NCBI RefSeq assembly: GCF_001280065.1
Contig: NZ_LGEA01000103.1
Location: 1 to 64,000 of the forward strand
Direction of reading: 5' to 3'
Origin: Streptomyces sp. NRRL B-1140
GTDB lineage: Bacteria; Actinomycetota; Actinomycetes; Streptomycetales; Streptomycetaceae
DNA length: 64,000 bases
Under the pieces are notes generated by a model. The model was not told the origin of the DNA, did not search any database, and saw nothing but the letters and a program-made list of their open reading frames with translations. A program made the position numbers and the translations under genes. Shown here one piece after another: positions 16,116 through 24,775 of the stretch (position 1 is its first letter; each line of letters begins with the position of its first letter).

Positions 16116-17918
16116 TCAGCCGCCGTACGCGCCCGAGGCGGTCAGGCGCAGCGCCGTGTCGATGAGCGGCACGTGGCTGAACGCCTGCGGGAAGTTGCCG
16201 ACCTGGCGCTGCAGGCGCGGGTCCCACTCCTCGGCCAGCAGACCGAGGTCGTTGCGCAGCGACAGCAGCTTCTCGAACAGCTTGCGGGCCTCGTCGACGC
16301 GGCCGATCATCGCCAGGTCGTCGGCCATCCAGAACGAGCAGGCCAGGAACGCGCCCTCGTCACCGGGCAGACCGTCCACGCCCTCGTCGCCGCCGGAGGT
16401 CGGGTAGCGCAGGATGAAGCCGTCCGGCGTGGACAGCTCCCGCTGGATCGCCTCGATCGTGCCGATGACCCGCTTGTCGTCCGGCGGCAGGAAGCCCATC
16501 TGCGGGATCAGCAGCAGGGAGGCGTCCAGCTCCTTCGAGCCGTACGACTGCGTGAAGGTGTTGCGCTCCTTGTCGTAGCCCCGCTCGCACACGTCCCGGT
16601 GGATGTCGTCGCGCAGCTCCCGCCAGCGCTCCAGCGGGCCGTCCGCGTCCCCGGACTCGATCAGCTTGATCGTGCGGTCGACCGCGACCCAGGCCATCAC
16701 CTTGGAGTGCACGAAATGGCGGCGCGGGCCGCGCACCTCCCAGATGCCCTCGTCCGGGTCCTGCCAGTGGTCCTCGAGGTAGCGGATCAGCTTCAGCTGG
16801 AGCAGGGAGGCGTAGTCGTTGCGGGCCAGGCCCGTCATGTGGGCCAGGTGCAGGGCCTCGGTGACCTCGCCGTACACGTCCAGCTGGAGCTGGTGGGCCG
16901 CGCCGTTGCCGACCCGGACCGGGGTGGAGTTCTCGTAGCCCGGCAGCCAGTCCAGCTCCGCCTCGCCGAGCTCGCGCTCGCCGGCGATGCCGTACATGAT
17001 CTGCAGGTTCTCCGGGTCGCCTGCCACCGCCCGCAGCAGCCACTCGCGCCAGGCGCGGGCCTCCTCGCGGTAGCCGGTGCGCAGCAGCGAGGACAGCGTG
17101 ATCGCCGCGTCGCGCAACCAGGTGTAGCGGTAGTCCCAGTTGCGGACGCCGCCGATGTCCTCCGGCAGGGAGGTGGTCGGCGCGGCGACGATGCCGCCGG
17201 TCGGGGCGTACGTCAGGGCCTTCAGCGTGATCAGCGAGCGGACCACGGCCTCCCGGTAGGGCCCGTGGTACGTACAGTGGTCGACCCACTCGCGCCAGAA
17301 GTCCTCCGTCGCCTCCAGCGACTGCTCCGGCTCGGGCAGCGGCGGCGGCTCCTTGTGCGAGGGCTGCCAGGAGATCGTGAACGCGATCCGGTCACCCGGC
17401 GCGACCGTGAAGTCCGCGTAGGTCGTCAGCGACTTGCCGTAGGTCTCCGCGGATGTGTCGAACCACACGGAGTCGGGACCCGCGACGGCCACCGTGCGCC
17501 CCTCGTGCCTGTGCACCCACGGCACCACCCGACCGTAGGAGAACCGCATCCTGAGCGCCGAGCGCATCGGCACCCGGCCCGAGACGCCCTCCACGATCCG
17601 GATCAGCTGCGGGGCGCCGTCACGCGGCGGCATGAAGTCCGTCACCCGGACCGTGCCCCGCTGGGTGTCCCACTCGGACTCCAGGATCAGCGAGTCGCCC
17701 CGGTAACTGCGCCGCGCGGCGGTCGGTGGCTCCTGGTCGGAGGCGTACGCGGGGCCCAGCCGCCAGAAGCCGTGCTCCTCGTTGCCCAGCAGGCCGGCGA
17801 AGATGGCGTGCGAGTCGAAGCGGGGCAGGCACAGCCAGTCGACCGTCCCGTCCCGGCAGACCAGGGCAGCGGTCTGCATGTCTCCGATGAGTGCGTAGTC
17901 TTCGATGCGCCCGGCCAC
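16116..17918 (-). CDS. Glycoside hydrolase family 15 (glucoamylase/trehalase-like)
   Basis: A 600-residue cytosolic GH15 enzyme hydrolysing alpha-glucosidic bonds. It has an N-terminal beta-sandwich domain (GRIEDYALIGDMQTAALV, DGTVDWLCLPRFDS) and an (alpha/alpha)6 barrel with VRNWDYRYTWLRDAAITL. The likely catalytic Glu residues are in GIWEVRGPRRHFVHSK and LLAEEWDPRLQRQVGNFPQA. GTG 17918 was chosen because GGAG sits six bases ahead and the protein then starts at the conserved MAGRIEDYALIGD. An in-frame ATG at 18002 would add 28 poorly conserved residues. Mycobacterial relatives are trehalases, so trehalose is one candidate substrate. It converges on the LLM oxidoreductase. Confidence 0.9.
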   Translation of the reverse strand: MAGRIEDYALIGDMQTAALVCRDGTVDWLCLPRFDSHAIFAGLLGNEEHGFWRLGPAYASDQEPPTAARRSYRGDSLILESEWDTQRGTVRVTDFMPPRDGAPQLIRIVEGVSGRVPMRSALRMRFSYGRVVPWVHRHEGRTVAVAGPDSVWFDTSAETYGKSLTTYADFTVAPGDRIAFTISWQPSHKEPPPLPEPEQSLEATEDFWREWVDHCTYHGPYREAVVRSLITLKALTYAPTGGIVAAPTTSLPEDIGGVRNWDYRYTWLRDAAITLSSLLRTGYREEARAWREWLLRAVAGDPENLQIMYGIAGERELGEAELDWLPGYENSTPVRVGNGAAHQLQLDVYGEVTEALHLAHMTGLARNDYASLLQLKLIRYLEDHWQDPDEGIWEVRGPRRHFVHSKVMAWVAVDRTIKLIESGDADGPLERWRELRDDIHRDVCERGYDKERNTFTQSYGSKELDASLLLIPQMGFLPPDDKRVIGTIEAIQRELSTPDGFILRYPTSGGDEGVDGLPGDEGAFLACSFWMADDLAMIGRVDEARKLFEKLLSLRNDLGLLAEEWDPRLQRQVGNFPQAFSHVPLIDTALRLTASGAYGG

Positions 17919-18439
17919 GTGCAACTCCAGTCGAACGGCCACGTCACCCCACGAGGGGGCTGTCGCTAGTGCGGTCAAGGGGGGTTTCAGCAGGTCTTGC
18001 AATGCGTCATTGAGCGATGAAGCAAAACAGGTCGCTCAGCCGTGATGCAAAGCGCCAATTGTTGCTCAACGAACTGACGAGCTCACGTTGTTCCGGTGGT
18101 TACGGGCGGGGGGTGGTGCCGTTGGGCCGGACGGGCTCGGCAGCGAGTGTCCGAGCAGGATACGACGCACGCAGATGATCCGGGTGCTCGTCCCGGCAAG
18201 GCGGGTACGCCGAACGAGTGAGCAACGGGTGAGGGACCCGTGACGACGGTCCCCTCCGTGTCGGGATGTGTGCGGAGGGTGGCCGGAAGCCGACGCCCCG
18301 CGGCGCTGATACGCTGGTAGCCCGTGGACCGGTGGGCCCCTGCCCGACAGGAAACCCCCGAACCGCAGCGACGGCACCCCGGATATCTCCGGCGGGCAGC
18401 CGCACCGCACCCCCAGACCGCGACCACGGGAGCCCCGTC
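17919..18439. promoter_or_regulatory. Divergent control region between GH15 gene and pyrG
   Basis: About 520 bases lie between the GH15 start and pyrG. The GH15-proximal 150 bases are notably less GC-rich and carry CTTGCAATGCG (17996-18006), TTGAGCGATGAAGCAAA and, inverted further on, GTTGCTCAA (18062-18070). These half-sites resemble LacI-type operator elements but form no clean palindrome. The pyrG-proximal part is GC-rich; no attenuator-like C/T-run hairpin of the Bacillus pyrG type was seen. Confidence 0.4.
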
Positions 18440-18445
18440 TTGGCC

Positions 18446-20104
18446 ATGCCGCCCGCCGCATTTCGTAATTCGACGACCAAGCACATCTTCGTCACCGGGG
18501 GTGTCGCCTCCTCGCTCGGCAAGGGCCTGACGGCGTCCAGCCTCGGCATGCTGCTCAAGGCCCGGGGCCTGCGCGTCGTGATGCAGAAGCTCGACCCGTA
18601 TCTGAACGTGGACCCGGGCACGATGAACCCCTTCCAGCACGGTGAGGTGTTCGTCACCAACGACGGCGCCGAGACCGACCTGGACATCGGCCACTACGAG
18701 CGCTTCCTCGACCGCGACCTCGACGGCTCCGCGAACGTCACCACCGGCCAGGTCTACAACACCGTGATCGCCAAGGAGCGGCGCGGCGAGTACCTGGGTG
18801 ACACCGTGCAGGTCATTCCGCACATCACCAACGAGATCAAGCACCGCATCCGCCGCATGGCGACGGACGAGGTCGACGTCGTGATCACCGAGGTCGGCGG
18901 CACCGTCGGCGACATCGAGTCGCTGCCGTTCCTGGAGACGGTCCGCCAGGTCCGTCACGAGGTCGGCCGTGACAACGTCTTCGTCGTCCACATCTCGCTC
19001 CTGCCGTACATCGGCCCCTCGGGTGAGCTGAAGACGAAGCCCACCCAGCACTCGGTTGCGGCCCTGCGCAACATCGGTATCCAGCCGGACGCGATCGTCC
19101 TGCGCTGCGACCGCGAGGTACCCACCGCGATCAAGCGGAAGATCTCGCTGATGTGCGACGTCGACGAGGCCGCTGTGGTCGCCTGCCCCGACGCCCGCTC
19201 CATCTACGACATTCCGAAGACGGTGCATGGCGAGGGACTGGACGCCTACGTCGTCCGCAAGCTGGACCTGCCGTTCCGCGACGTCGACTGGACGACCTGG
19301 GACGACCTGCTCGACCGCGTCCACAACCCCGACCACGAGATCACCCTCGCCCTGGTCGGCAAGTACATCGACCTGCCCGACGCCTACCTGTCGGTCACCG
19401 AGGCGCTGCGCGCCGGCGGCTTCGCCAACCGGGCCCGCGTGAAGATCAAGTGGGTCACGTCCGACGACTGCAAGACCCCCGCGGGCGCCGCGGCGCAGCT
19501 CGGCGACGTCGACGGCATCTGCATCCCCGGCGGCTTCGGCGACCGCGGTGTGCTCGGCAAGGTCGGCGCGATCAAGTACGCCCGCGAGAACAAGATCCCG
19601 CTGCTCGGCCTCTGCCTCGGCCTGCAGTGCATCGTGATCGAGGCCGCGCGCAACCTGGCCGACGTCACCGACGCCAACTCCACCGAGTTCGACCCGGCCA
19701 CCTCCCACCCGGTCATCTCCACCATGGCCGAGCAGCTCGACATCGTCGCCGGTGAGGGTGACATGGGCGGCACCATGCGGCTCGGCATGTACCCGGCGAA
19801 GCTGGCCGAGGGCTCGATCGTGCGCGAGGTGTACGACGACAAGGAGTACGTCGAGGAGCGCCACCGGCACCGCTACGAGGTGAACAACGCCTACCGCGCG
19901 GAGCTGGAGAAGAAGGCGGGCATCGTGTTCTCCGGCACCTCGCCGGACGGCAAGCTCGTCGAGTACGTCGAGTACCCGCGTGACGTCCACCCGTACCTGG
20001 TCGCGACCCAGGCGCACCCGGAGCTGCGCTCGCGTCCGACGCGTCCGCACCCGCTGTTCGCCGGGCTCGTCAAGGCCTCGGTCGAGCGGAAGACTTCGAA
20101 GTAA
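18446..20104 (+). CDS. pyrG: CTP synthase
   Basis: A 552-residue CTP synthase converting UTP, ATP and glutamine to CTP. The N-terminal amidoligase domain starts with [20 protein letters not shown] and contains [30 protein letters not shown] and the CTP-binding region. The C-terminal class I glutaminase has the nucleophile motif [14 protein letters not shown] (Cys after GL) and the His/Glu pair in [22 protein letters not shown] (18428-18432) sits only seven bases before an in-frame TTG at 18440, so initiation there (two extra residues) is a real alternative to ATG 18446. A terminator follows. Confidence 0.96.
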   Translation: MPPAAFRNSTTKHIFVTGGVASSLGKGLTASSLGMLLKARGLRVVMQKLDPYLNVDPGTMNPFQHGEVFVTNDGAETDLDIGHYERFLDRDLDGSANVTTGQVYNTVIAKERRGEYLGDTVQVIPHITNEIKHRIRRMATDEVDVVITEVGGTVGDIESLPFLETVRQVRHEVGRDNVFVVHISLLPYIGPSGELKTKPTQHSVAALRNIGIQPDAIVLRCDREVPTAIKRKISLMCDVDEAAVVACPDARSIYDIPKTVHGEGLDAYVVRKLDLPFRDVDWTTWDDLLDRVHNPDHEITLALVGKYIDLPDAYLSVTEALRAGGFANRARVKIKWVTSDDCKTPAGAAAQLGDVDGICIPGGFGDRGVLGKVGAIKYARENKIPLLGLCLGLQCIVIEAARNLADVTDANSTEFDPATSHPVISTMAEQLDIVAGEGDMGGTMRLGMYPAKLAEGSIVREVYDDKEYVEERHRHRYEVNNAYRAELEKKAGIVFSGTSPDGKLVEYVEYPRDVHPYLVATQAHPELRSRPTRPHPLFAGLVKASVERKTSK

Positions 20105-20123
20105 CACACCAGTTGTACGGTGG

Positions 20124-20167
20124 CCGGGGTGCATCCCTTCAATGGGTGTGCACCCCGGTTTCGTTTC
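20124..20167 (+). terminator. pyrG terminator
   Basis: Perfect arms CCGGGGTGCA (20124-20133) and TGCACCCCGG (20149-20158) are followed by TTTCGTTT. This lies 20 bases past the pyrG stop, so the Nudix gene probably has its own promoter or depends on read-through. Confidence 0.85.
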
Positions 20168-20198
20168 AGCAGGTCGCGCGGCACGTGGAAGGACAGGC

Positions 20199-20825
20199 AT
20201 GACGATCAAGGACACCCCGGAGGAGTGGGAGATCCGGGCGACGGCGACCCCCTTCACGGGCAACAAGACCTCCGTCCGCACCGACGACGTGGTCATGCCC
20301 GACGGCACCGTGGTCGGCCGTGACTACCAGGTCCATCCCGGCTCCGTGGCCGTCCTCGCCCTCGACGAGGCCGACCGCGTGCTGGTCCTGCGCCAGTACC
20401 GGCACCCCGTGCGCCACAAGCTGTGGGAGATCCCGGCCGGGCTGCTCGACGTGCCCGGCGAGAACCCGCTGCACGCGGCGCAGCGCGAGCTGTACGAGGA
20501 GGCGCACGTCAAGGCGGAGGACTGGCGGGTGCTGACCGACGTCTACACCACGCCCGGCGGCTGCGACGAGGCCGTCCGGATCTTCCTCGCGCGCGACCTG
20601 TCCGAGGCCGAGGGCGAGCGCTTCGCCGTCGAGGAGGAAGAGGCCGACATGGAGCTCGACCGAGTGCCGGTCGAGGACCTCGTGCGGGGTGTGCTGGCCG
20701 GTGAGCTCCACAACAACTGCCTGGTCGTGGGCGTCCTCTCGCTGGTCGCCGCGCGGGCGGGTGACGGACTGGACGCCCTGCGCCCGGCCCAGGCGCCGTG
20801 GCCGGCGCGGCCGTTCGAGGCGTAG
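20199..20825 (+). CDS. Nudix hydrolase, ADP-ribose pyrophosphatase type
   Basis: A 208-residue Nudix protein of the ADP-ribose pyrophosphatase (NudF-like) type, expected to cleave ADP-ribose to AMP and ribose-5-phosphate. The N-terminal segment (PFTGNKTSVRTDDVVMPDG) and VLVLRQYRHPVRHKLWEIPAG are characteristic. The Nudix box reads GENPLHAAQRELYEEAHV: the catalytic REL-EE core is intact but the usual Gly near its end is His. C-terminal acidic stretch VEEEEADMELDRVP. ATG 20199 is used; ribosome site GGACAGG is weak. It follows pyrG after a terminator. Confidence 0.9.
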   Translation: MTIKDTPEEWEIRATATPFTGNKTSVRTDDVVMPDGTVVGRDYQVHPGSVAVLALDEADRVLVLRQYRHPVRHKLWEIPAGLLDVPGENPLHAAQRELYEEAHVKAEDWRVLTDVYTTPGGCDEAVRIFLARDLSEAEGERFAVEEEEADMELDRVPVEDLVRGVLAGELHNNCLVVGVLSLVAARAGDGLDALRPAQAPWPARPFEA

Positions 20826-20874
20826 CGCTCCGCTGGGGGCGCCGCGGTGGTGGGTGCCGGTGAGGTCGTCGGTC

Positions 20875-20930
20875 GGGTGCGGCTTCGTCGTGGTTTGTCG
20901 CGCAGTTCCCCGCGCCCCTTTCAGGGGCGC
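20875..20930. repeat. Dispersed intergenic repeat, copy 2 (GTCGCGCAGTTCCCCGCGCC family)
   Basis: Contains the same 20-base core as at 10142, starting at 20897, with GGGTGCGG again 22 bases ahead. Here the fold-back is GCGCCCCTTTCAGGGGCGC, a clean seven-bp hairpin downstream of the Nudix gene that could terminate it. Confidence 0.82.
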
Positions 20931-21088
20931 TTCCCCGACGGTGTCAGTCCTACGATCTGTTGATCCGATCGGGGGATGCCTTCGCCGTGCTCCAGCCGGA
21001 ACGTTGCAGAGCGTGAACTAGGCTCTGGGGCATGCCCGAACCGGAGTCCCGGCGGGCTTGCGTGTGCGGTGGGACGGGAGTGTGGCCC

Positions 21089-23128
21089 GTGACGGATCAG
21101 GTCGTGGAGACAGGCGACGTGCGGCCGGCCGGGCCCGCTGCCGGGGCGAGCGAGTTCCTCGGCCGCACACGGGAGTTGAAGGAACTGCGCGCCGACATCG
21201 AGCGCGCCGGACTGGACACCCTGGCCGGCCGCAAGGCCCCTCGCGCACGCGTGCTGCTCATCGCCGGCCGGCCCGGTTCGGGCCGCACCGCACTCGCCGA
21301 GGAACTCGTCCGGCAGGTCGCGGACCGTTACCCCGACGGGGTACTGCGCGCCGGCCTGACCCACCCCGACGGCACCCCCGTCCCCGCCGGACGCGTCGCC
21401 CGGGACCTGCTGGCCGCCCTGGACGAGCAGGCACCTGCCGGGGCCTGCGAGGACGATCTCACCGACGCCCTGCGCACCGCCCTGGCCGACCGCCGGGCGC
21501 TGCTCCTGCTGGACGACGCGGCCGACGCCGAGCAGGTGGACGCCCTGCTGCCCGACACCCCCGACTGCCTGGTCGTCGCGGTCTCCGAGGGCCCTCTCAC
21601 CGGTATCTCCGACGTCCGCCCCTGCACCCTGGGCGGACTGGACGCCAAGTCCGGGGTGGAACTGCTGGCCCGGCACACCGGCTCGGTCCGCGTCACCGTC
21701 GATCCCCGGGCCGCCGAGGGCCTCGCCGAGGAGTGCCAGGGGCAGCCGGCCGCGCTGATGCTGGCGGGCGGCTGGCTCGCGGCCCGCCCCAAGGCCGCCG
21801 TGTCCGACCTGGCCAAACAGCTGCGCGCCGACGACAGCGAGGGCACCGCCCTGACCCGGGTCTTCCGGCTCGCCCACGCCGCCCTGCCGGCCAACGCCGC
21901 CCGGATGCTGCGTCTGCTCGCCCTCGCCCCGGCCGGCCTCGTCGACCCGCAGACCGCCTCCGCGCTCGTCGGCTGCTCGGTCGACAGCGCCCGCACCACC
22001 CTCGACGACTTCGTCTCCCTGGGCTTCCTGCACGCCGTGGACTCCCCGCTGCCGCAGTACGAGGTGCCCGGCTGTCTGCATCCGCACCTGCGGATCCTCG
22101 CCGAGCACCACGAACGTCCGGCCGATCTCCAGCTGGCCCGCGCCCGCATGCTGGAGCGCACCGTCCGGCTGCTCCAGGCCTGCCGGGCGATCACCGAGAC
22201 CGACAGTCCGCAGGCCCGCCAGAAGCTCCTCGACATGCCCCGCGCGCTGCGCTTCCCCACGCCTCGGGCGGCCGCCGACTGGCTGCGCCTGACCCGGCCC
22301 GCCCTGCTGGCCTCGGCCCGGCTCGCGGTGGCCGACGGGGAGCTGGACACCCTGGCCCGACGGCTGATGGCCCAGCTGGTCCGGGCGCTGGCGGCACACA
22401 TCGGCACCCGGGCCGCCGCACCCGACCTGTACGACATCCACGGCCTGGTCCTCGACGTCGCCGAGCGCCGGAACCTGCCCCGCGAGCGGGCCGCCGCCCT
22501 GCTCAACCTCGGCGACCTCGACGCCCGCACCGGCCGCACGGCCGACGCCCTGGCGCGCTACCGGGCGGCGCTGGACGCCGGGCGCGAGGTGAACGACCCG
22601 TACGCGACCGGCCGCGCGATGGAATCCGTAGGCGGCGCGCACCTGGAGCTCGGCGACGTCGACCGGGCCGCCGACTGGTTCGGCCGTGCCCTGGTCGAAC
22701 GGCTTGCCCGGGGCGAGCGCGGCGAGGCCGCCCGGCTCTACGGGCGCATCGCCGCCGCGCACTCGCTCGCGGGCCGCTACGGCGAGGCCCTGCGGAACTG
22801 GCGCGCGGCCGTCGCCGGTCACCGCAAGAACGGCGATGTGGCCGCCCAGGCCCGTGCCCTGGGCGAGCTGGCACGGGTCCAGGAGTACGCGGGCCGCCCC
22901 GAGGAGGCGCTGCGTACCTGCCGGGAGGCCGTGGAGTGGGCGCGGCGCGCCGAGGACCCGCGGCTGCAGGCGGCCCTGCACCTGCGGGTCGCCGAGACCC
23001 TCGAACGTCTGGGTGATCCCGCGTCGGCGGGGCTGCACCGGGGCGCCGCCGAGGGGCTTCTCGGCGACTCAAACCTTCAAAATGACCCTGACGCCTGCGA
23101 AATCCGTACCACATCAGCTGAAGATTGA
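21089..23128 (+). CDS. NB-ARC/TPR protein resembling the AfsR core without a DNA-binding domain
   Basis: A 679-residue STAND-type protein from GTG 21089; GGGAG ends eight bases ahead, which favours it over ATG 21032. After an FLGRTRELKELRADIERAG entry helix comes an NB-ARC-like ATPase: P-loop IAGRPGSGRTALAEELV, Walker B-like ALLLLDDAADAEQV and CLVVAVSEGPLTG. A winged-helix-like region (TRVFRLAHAALPANAARMLR) follows, then TPR repeats from about residue 450 (AAALLNLGDLDARTGRTADA, YGEALRNWRAAVAGH, GRPEEALRTCREAVEWARRA). It matches the middle and end of AfsR-like regulators but has no SARP or HTH domain. A signal-sensing scaffold is likely; the partner is unknown. It precedes ald on the same strand. 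Confidence 0.85.
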   Translation: MTDQVVETGDVRPAGPAAGASEFLGRTRELKELRADIERAGLDTLAGRKAPRARVLLIAGRPGSGRTALAEELVRQVADRYPDGVLRAGLTHPDGTPVPAGRVARDLLAALDEQAPAGACEDDLTDALRTALADRRALLLLDDAADAEQVDALLPDTPDCLVVAVSEGPLTGISDVRPCTLGGLDAKSGVELLARHTGSVRVTVDPRAAEGLAEECQGQPAALMLAGGWLAARPKAAVSDLAKQLRADDSEGTALTRVFRLAHAALPANAARMLRLLALAPAGLVDPQTASALVGCSVDSARTTLDDFVSLGFLHAVDSPLPQYEVPGCLHPHLRILAEHHERPADLQLARARMLERTVRLLQACRAITETDSPQARQKLLDMPRALRFPTPRAAADWLRLTRPALLASARLAVADGELDTLARRLMAQLVRALAAHIGTRAAAPDLYDIHGLVLDVAERRNLPRERAAALLNLGDLDARTGRTADALARYRAALDAGREVNDPYATGRAMESVGGAHLELGDVDRAADWFGRALVERLARGERGEAARLYGRIAAAHSLAGRYGEALRNWRAAVAGHRKNGDVAAQARALGELARVQEYAGRPEEALRTCREAVEWARRAEDPRLQAALHLRVAETLERLGDPASAGLHRGAAEGLLGDSNLQNDPDACEIRTTSAED

Positions 23129-23221
23129 TGCAATGAAAGGCTGGACAGCGAGAACACCTTCATTAGACTGGCTCTGCCGCACGTTCTCCTGCGGTCTCTC
23201 CCGGTGTGCCCGTGCGTGCCC

Positions 23222-23251
23222 GGGTATGTCTAAGTAAGACCCCCCATACCC
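23222..23251 (+). promoter_or_regulatory. Imperfect palindrome upstream of ald
   Basis: GGGTATG (23222-23228) and CATACCC (23245-23251) form outer arms, with inner TCT/AGA pairing and a C-rich bulge. It lies about 25 bases before the ald start and could be an operator or an mRNA hairpin. No known regulator motif was recognised. Confidence 0.45.
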
Positions 23252-23275
23252 TCTGAGCCAAGGACCGTGATCGAC

Positions 23276-24391
23276 GTGAAGGTCGGCATCCCCCGCGAGG
23301 TCAAGAACAACGAGTTCCGGGTGGCCATCACCCCCGCCGGCGTGCACGAGCTGGTGCGCCACGGCCACCAGGTCGTCATCGAGCGCGACGCCGGCGTCGG
23401 CTCCTCGATCACGAACGAGGAGTACGTCGCCGCGGGTGCGCAGATCCTGGGCACCGCCGACGAGGTGTGGGCCGCCGCCGACCTGCTGCTGAAGGTCAAG
23501 GAGCCCATCGCCGAGGAGTACCACCGCCTCCGCAAGGACCAGACGCTCTTCACCTACCTGCACCTGGCCGCCTCCAAGGAGTGCACCGACGCCCTGCTGG
23601 AGTCCGGCACCACGGCCATCGCCTACGAGACCGTCGAGCTGCCGAGCCGCGCGCTGCCGCTGCTCGCCCCGATGTCCGAGGTCGCGGGCCGCCTGGCCCC
23701 GCAGGTCGGCGCCTACCACCTGATGCGTGCCAACGGCGGCCGCGGCGTGCTGCCCGGCGGCGTCCCCGGTGTGCTGGCCGGCCGCGCCGTCGTGATCGGC
23801 GGCGGCGTCTCCGGCTGGAACGCCGCGCAGATCGCCATCGGCATGGGCTTCCACGTGACCCTGCTCGACAAGGACATCAACAAGCTCCGCGAGGCGGACA
23901 AGGTCTTCGGCACGAAGATCCAGACCGTCGTCTCCAACGCCTTCGAGCTGGAGAAGGCCTGCCTGGAGGCCGACCTCGTCATCGGCGCGGTGCTGATCCC
24001 CGGCGCCAAGGCCCCGAAGCTGGTCACCAACGAGCTCGTCTCGCGTATGAAGCCCGGAAGTGTTCTTGTCGACATCGCGATCGACCAGGGCGGCTGCTTC
24101 GAGGACTCCCGGCCGACCACCCACGCCGAGCCGGCGTTCCGGGTCCACAACTCGGTCTTCTACTGCGTCGCCAACATGCCCGGGGCGGTGCCGAACACCT
24201 CCACCTACGCGCTGACCAACGCCACGCTGCCGTACATCGTCGAGCTGGCCAACCACGGCTGGGCGGACGCGCTGCGGCGCGACCCGGCGCTGGCCAAGGG
24301 CCTCAACACCCATGACGGCAAGGTCGTCTACCGCGAGGTCGCCGAGGCGCACGGCGTGGAGCACGTGGAGCTGTCCTCGCTGCTCGGCTGA
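23276..24391 (+). CDS. ald: Alanine dehydrogenase
   Basis: A 371-residue NAD-dependent L-alanine dehydrogenase interconverting L-alanine with pyruvate and ammonia. GTG 23276 gives the canonical [20 protein letters not shown] start and the usual 371-residue length, with AAGGA 11 bases upstream; GTG 23267 would be too close to that site. Key residues: Arg and Lys in the N-terminus and LLKVKEP, YLHLAAS with the catalytic His, NAD fold [20 protein letters not shown], and [18 protein letters not shown] with the catalytic Asp. A GC hairpin directly follows the gene. Confidence 0.96.
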   Translation: MKVGIPREVKNNEFRVAITPAGVHELVRHGHQVVIERDAGVGSSITNEEYVAAGAQILGTADEVWAAADLLLKVKEPIAEEYHRLRKDQTLFTYLHLAASKECTDALLESGTTAIAYETVELPSRALPLLAPMSEVAGRLAPQVGAYHLMRANGGRGVLPGGVPGVLAGRAVVIGGGVSGWNAAQIAIGMGFHVTLLDKDINKLREADKVFGTKIQTVVSNAFELEKACLEADLVIGAVLIPGAKAPKLVTNELVSRMKPGSVLVDIAIDQGGCFEDSRPTTHAEPAFRVHNSVFYCVANMPGAVPNTSTYALTNATLPYIVELANHGWADALRRDPALAKGLNTHDGKVVYREVAEAHGVEHVELSSLLG

Positions 24392-24395
24392 GCCG

Positions 24396-24414
24396 CCCGC
24401 CGGCACCCGGCGGG
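24396..24414 (+). terminator. ald terminator hairpin
   Basis: CCCGCCGG and CCGGCGGG pair around a short loop immediately after the ald stop. No T-run follows, which is common for Streptomyces terminators. Confidence 0.6.
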
Positions 24415-24482
24415 CCGGTATGTCGGCTAACCCACCCACCCGCAAAGGCGATACGTCAACACACGTCGTCAACGCCGCGCAC

Positions 24483-24515
24483 CCGGCCGGACCTTGCCCG
24501 ACAAGGTCCGGCCGG
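24483..24515. promoter_or_regulatory. Perfect 14-bp inverted repeat upstream of the parA-like gene
   Basis: The arms CCGGCCGGACCTTG (24483-24496) and CAAGGTCCGGCCGG (24502-24515) are exact complements around CCCGA. It lies 260 bases before the parA-like start and 92 bases after ald. It could be a second terminator or a binding site. It is not a parS sequence. Confidence 0.6.
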
Positions 24516-24673
24516 ATGTGTGTATGGTCACTTCGCGATTCTCGGGCAACTCGCCTCGAACGTAACCCTTCAACCGATTCGCACACCGGTGAAACCTGCC
24601 GTGCGACGGCCGTACGCCCTTGACAGCGGGATGTTTCATTGCCGACACATCGGGCCGGGTCCGGCGGATTGTG

Positions 24674-24703
24674 TTGCTGCGGACGCCCGACACGCCATAG
24701 AGT
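24674..24703 (+). promoter_or_regulatory. Candidate promoter of the parA-scpAB operon
   Basis: TTGCTG (24674-24679), an 18-base spacer and TAGAGT (24698-24703) fit the main sigma factor of Streptomyces. A TTGACA at 24620-24625 further upstream has no good partner hexamer. The remaining part of 24392-24775 holds only the two hairpins and no credible gene. Confidence 0.45.
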
Positions 24704-24775
24704 CGCCAGCTGTCGGCATGGTGCCACGCTGACCTGTCTAGAAGTTTCCTGGTCACCAAGGAGGTAAGACGACTT

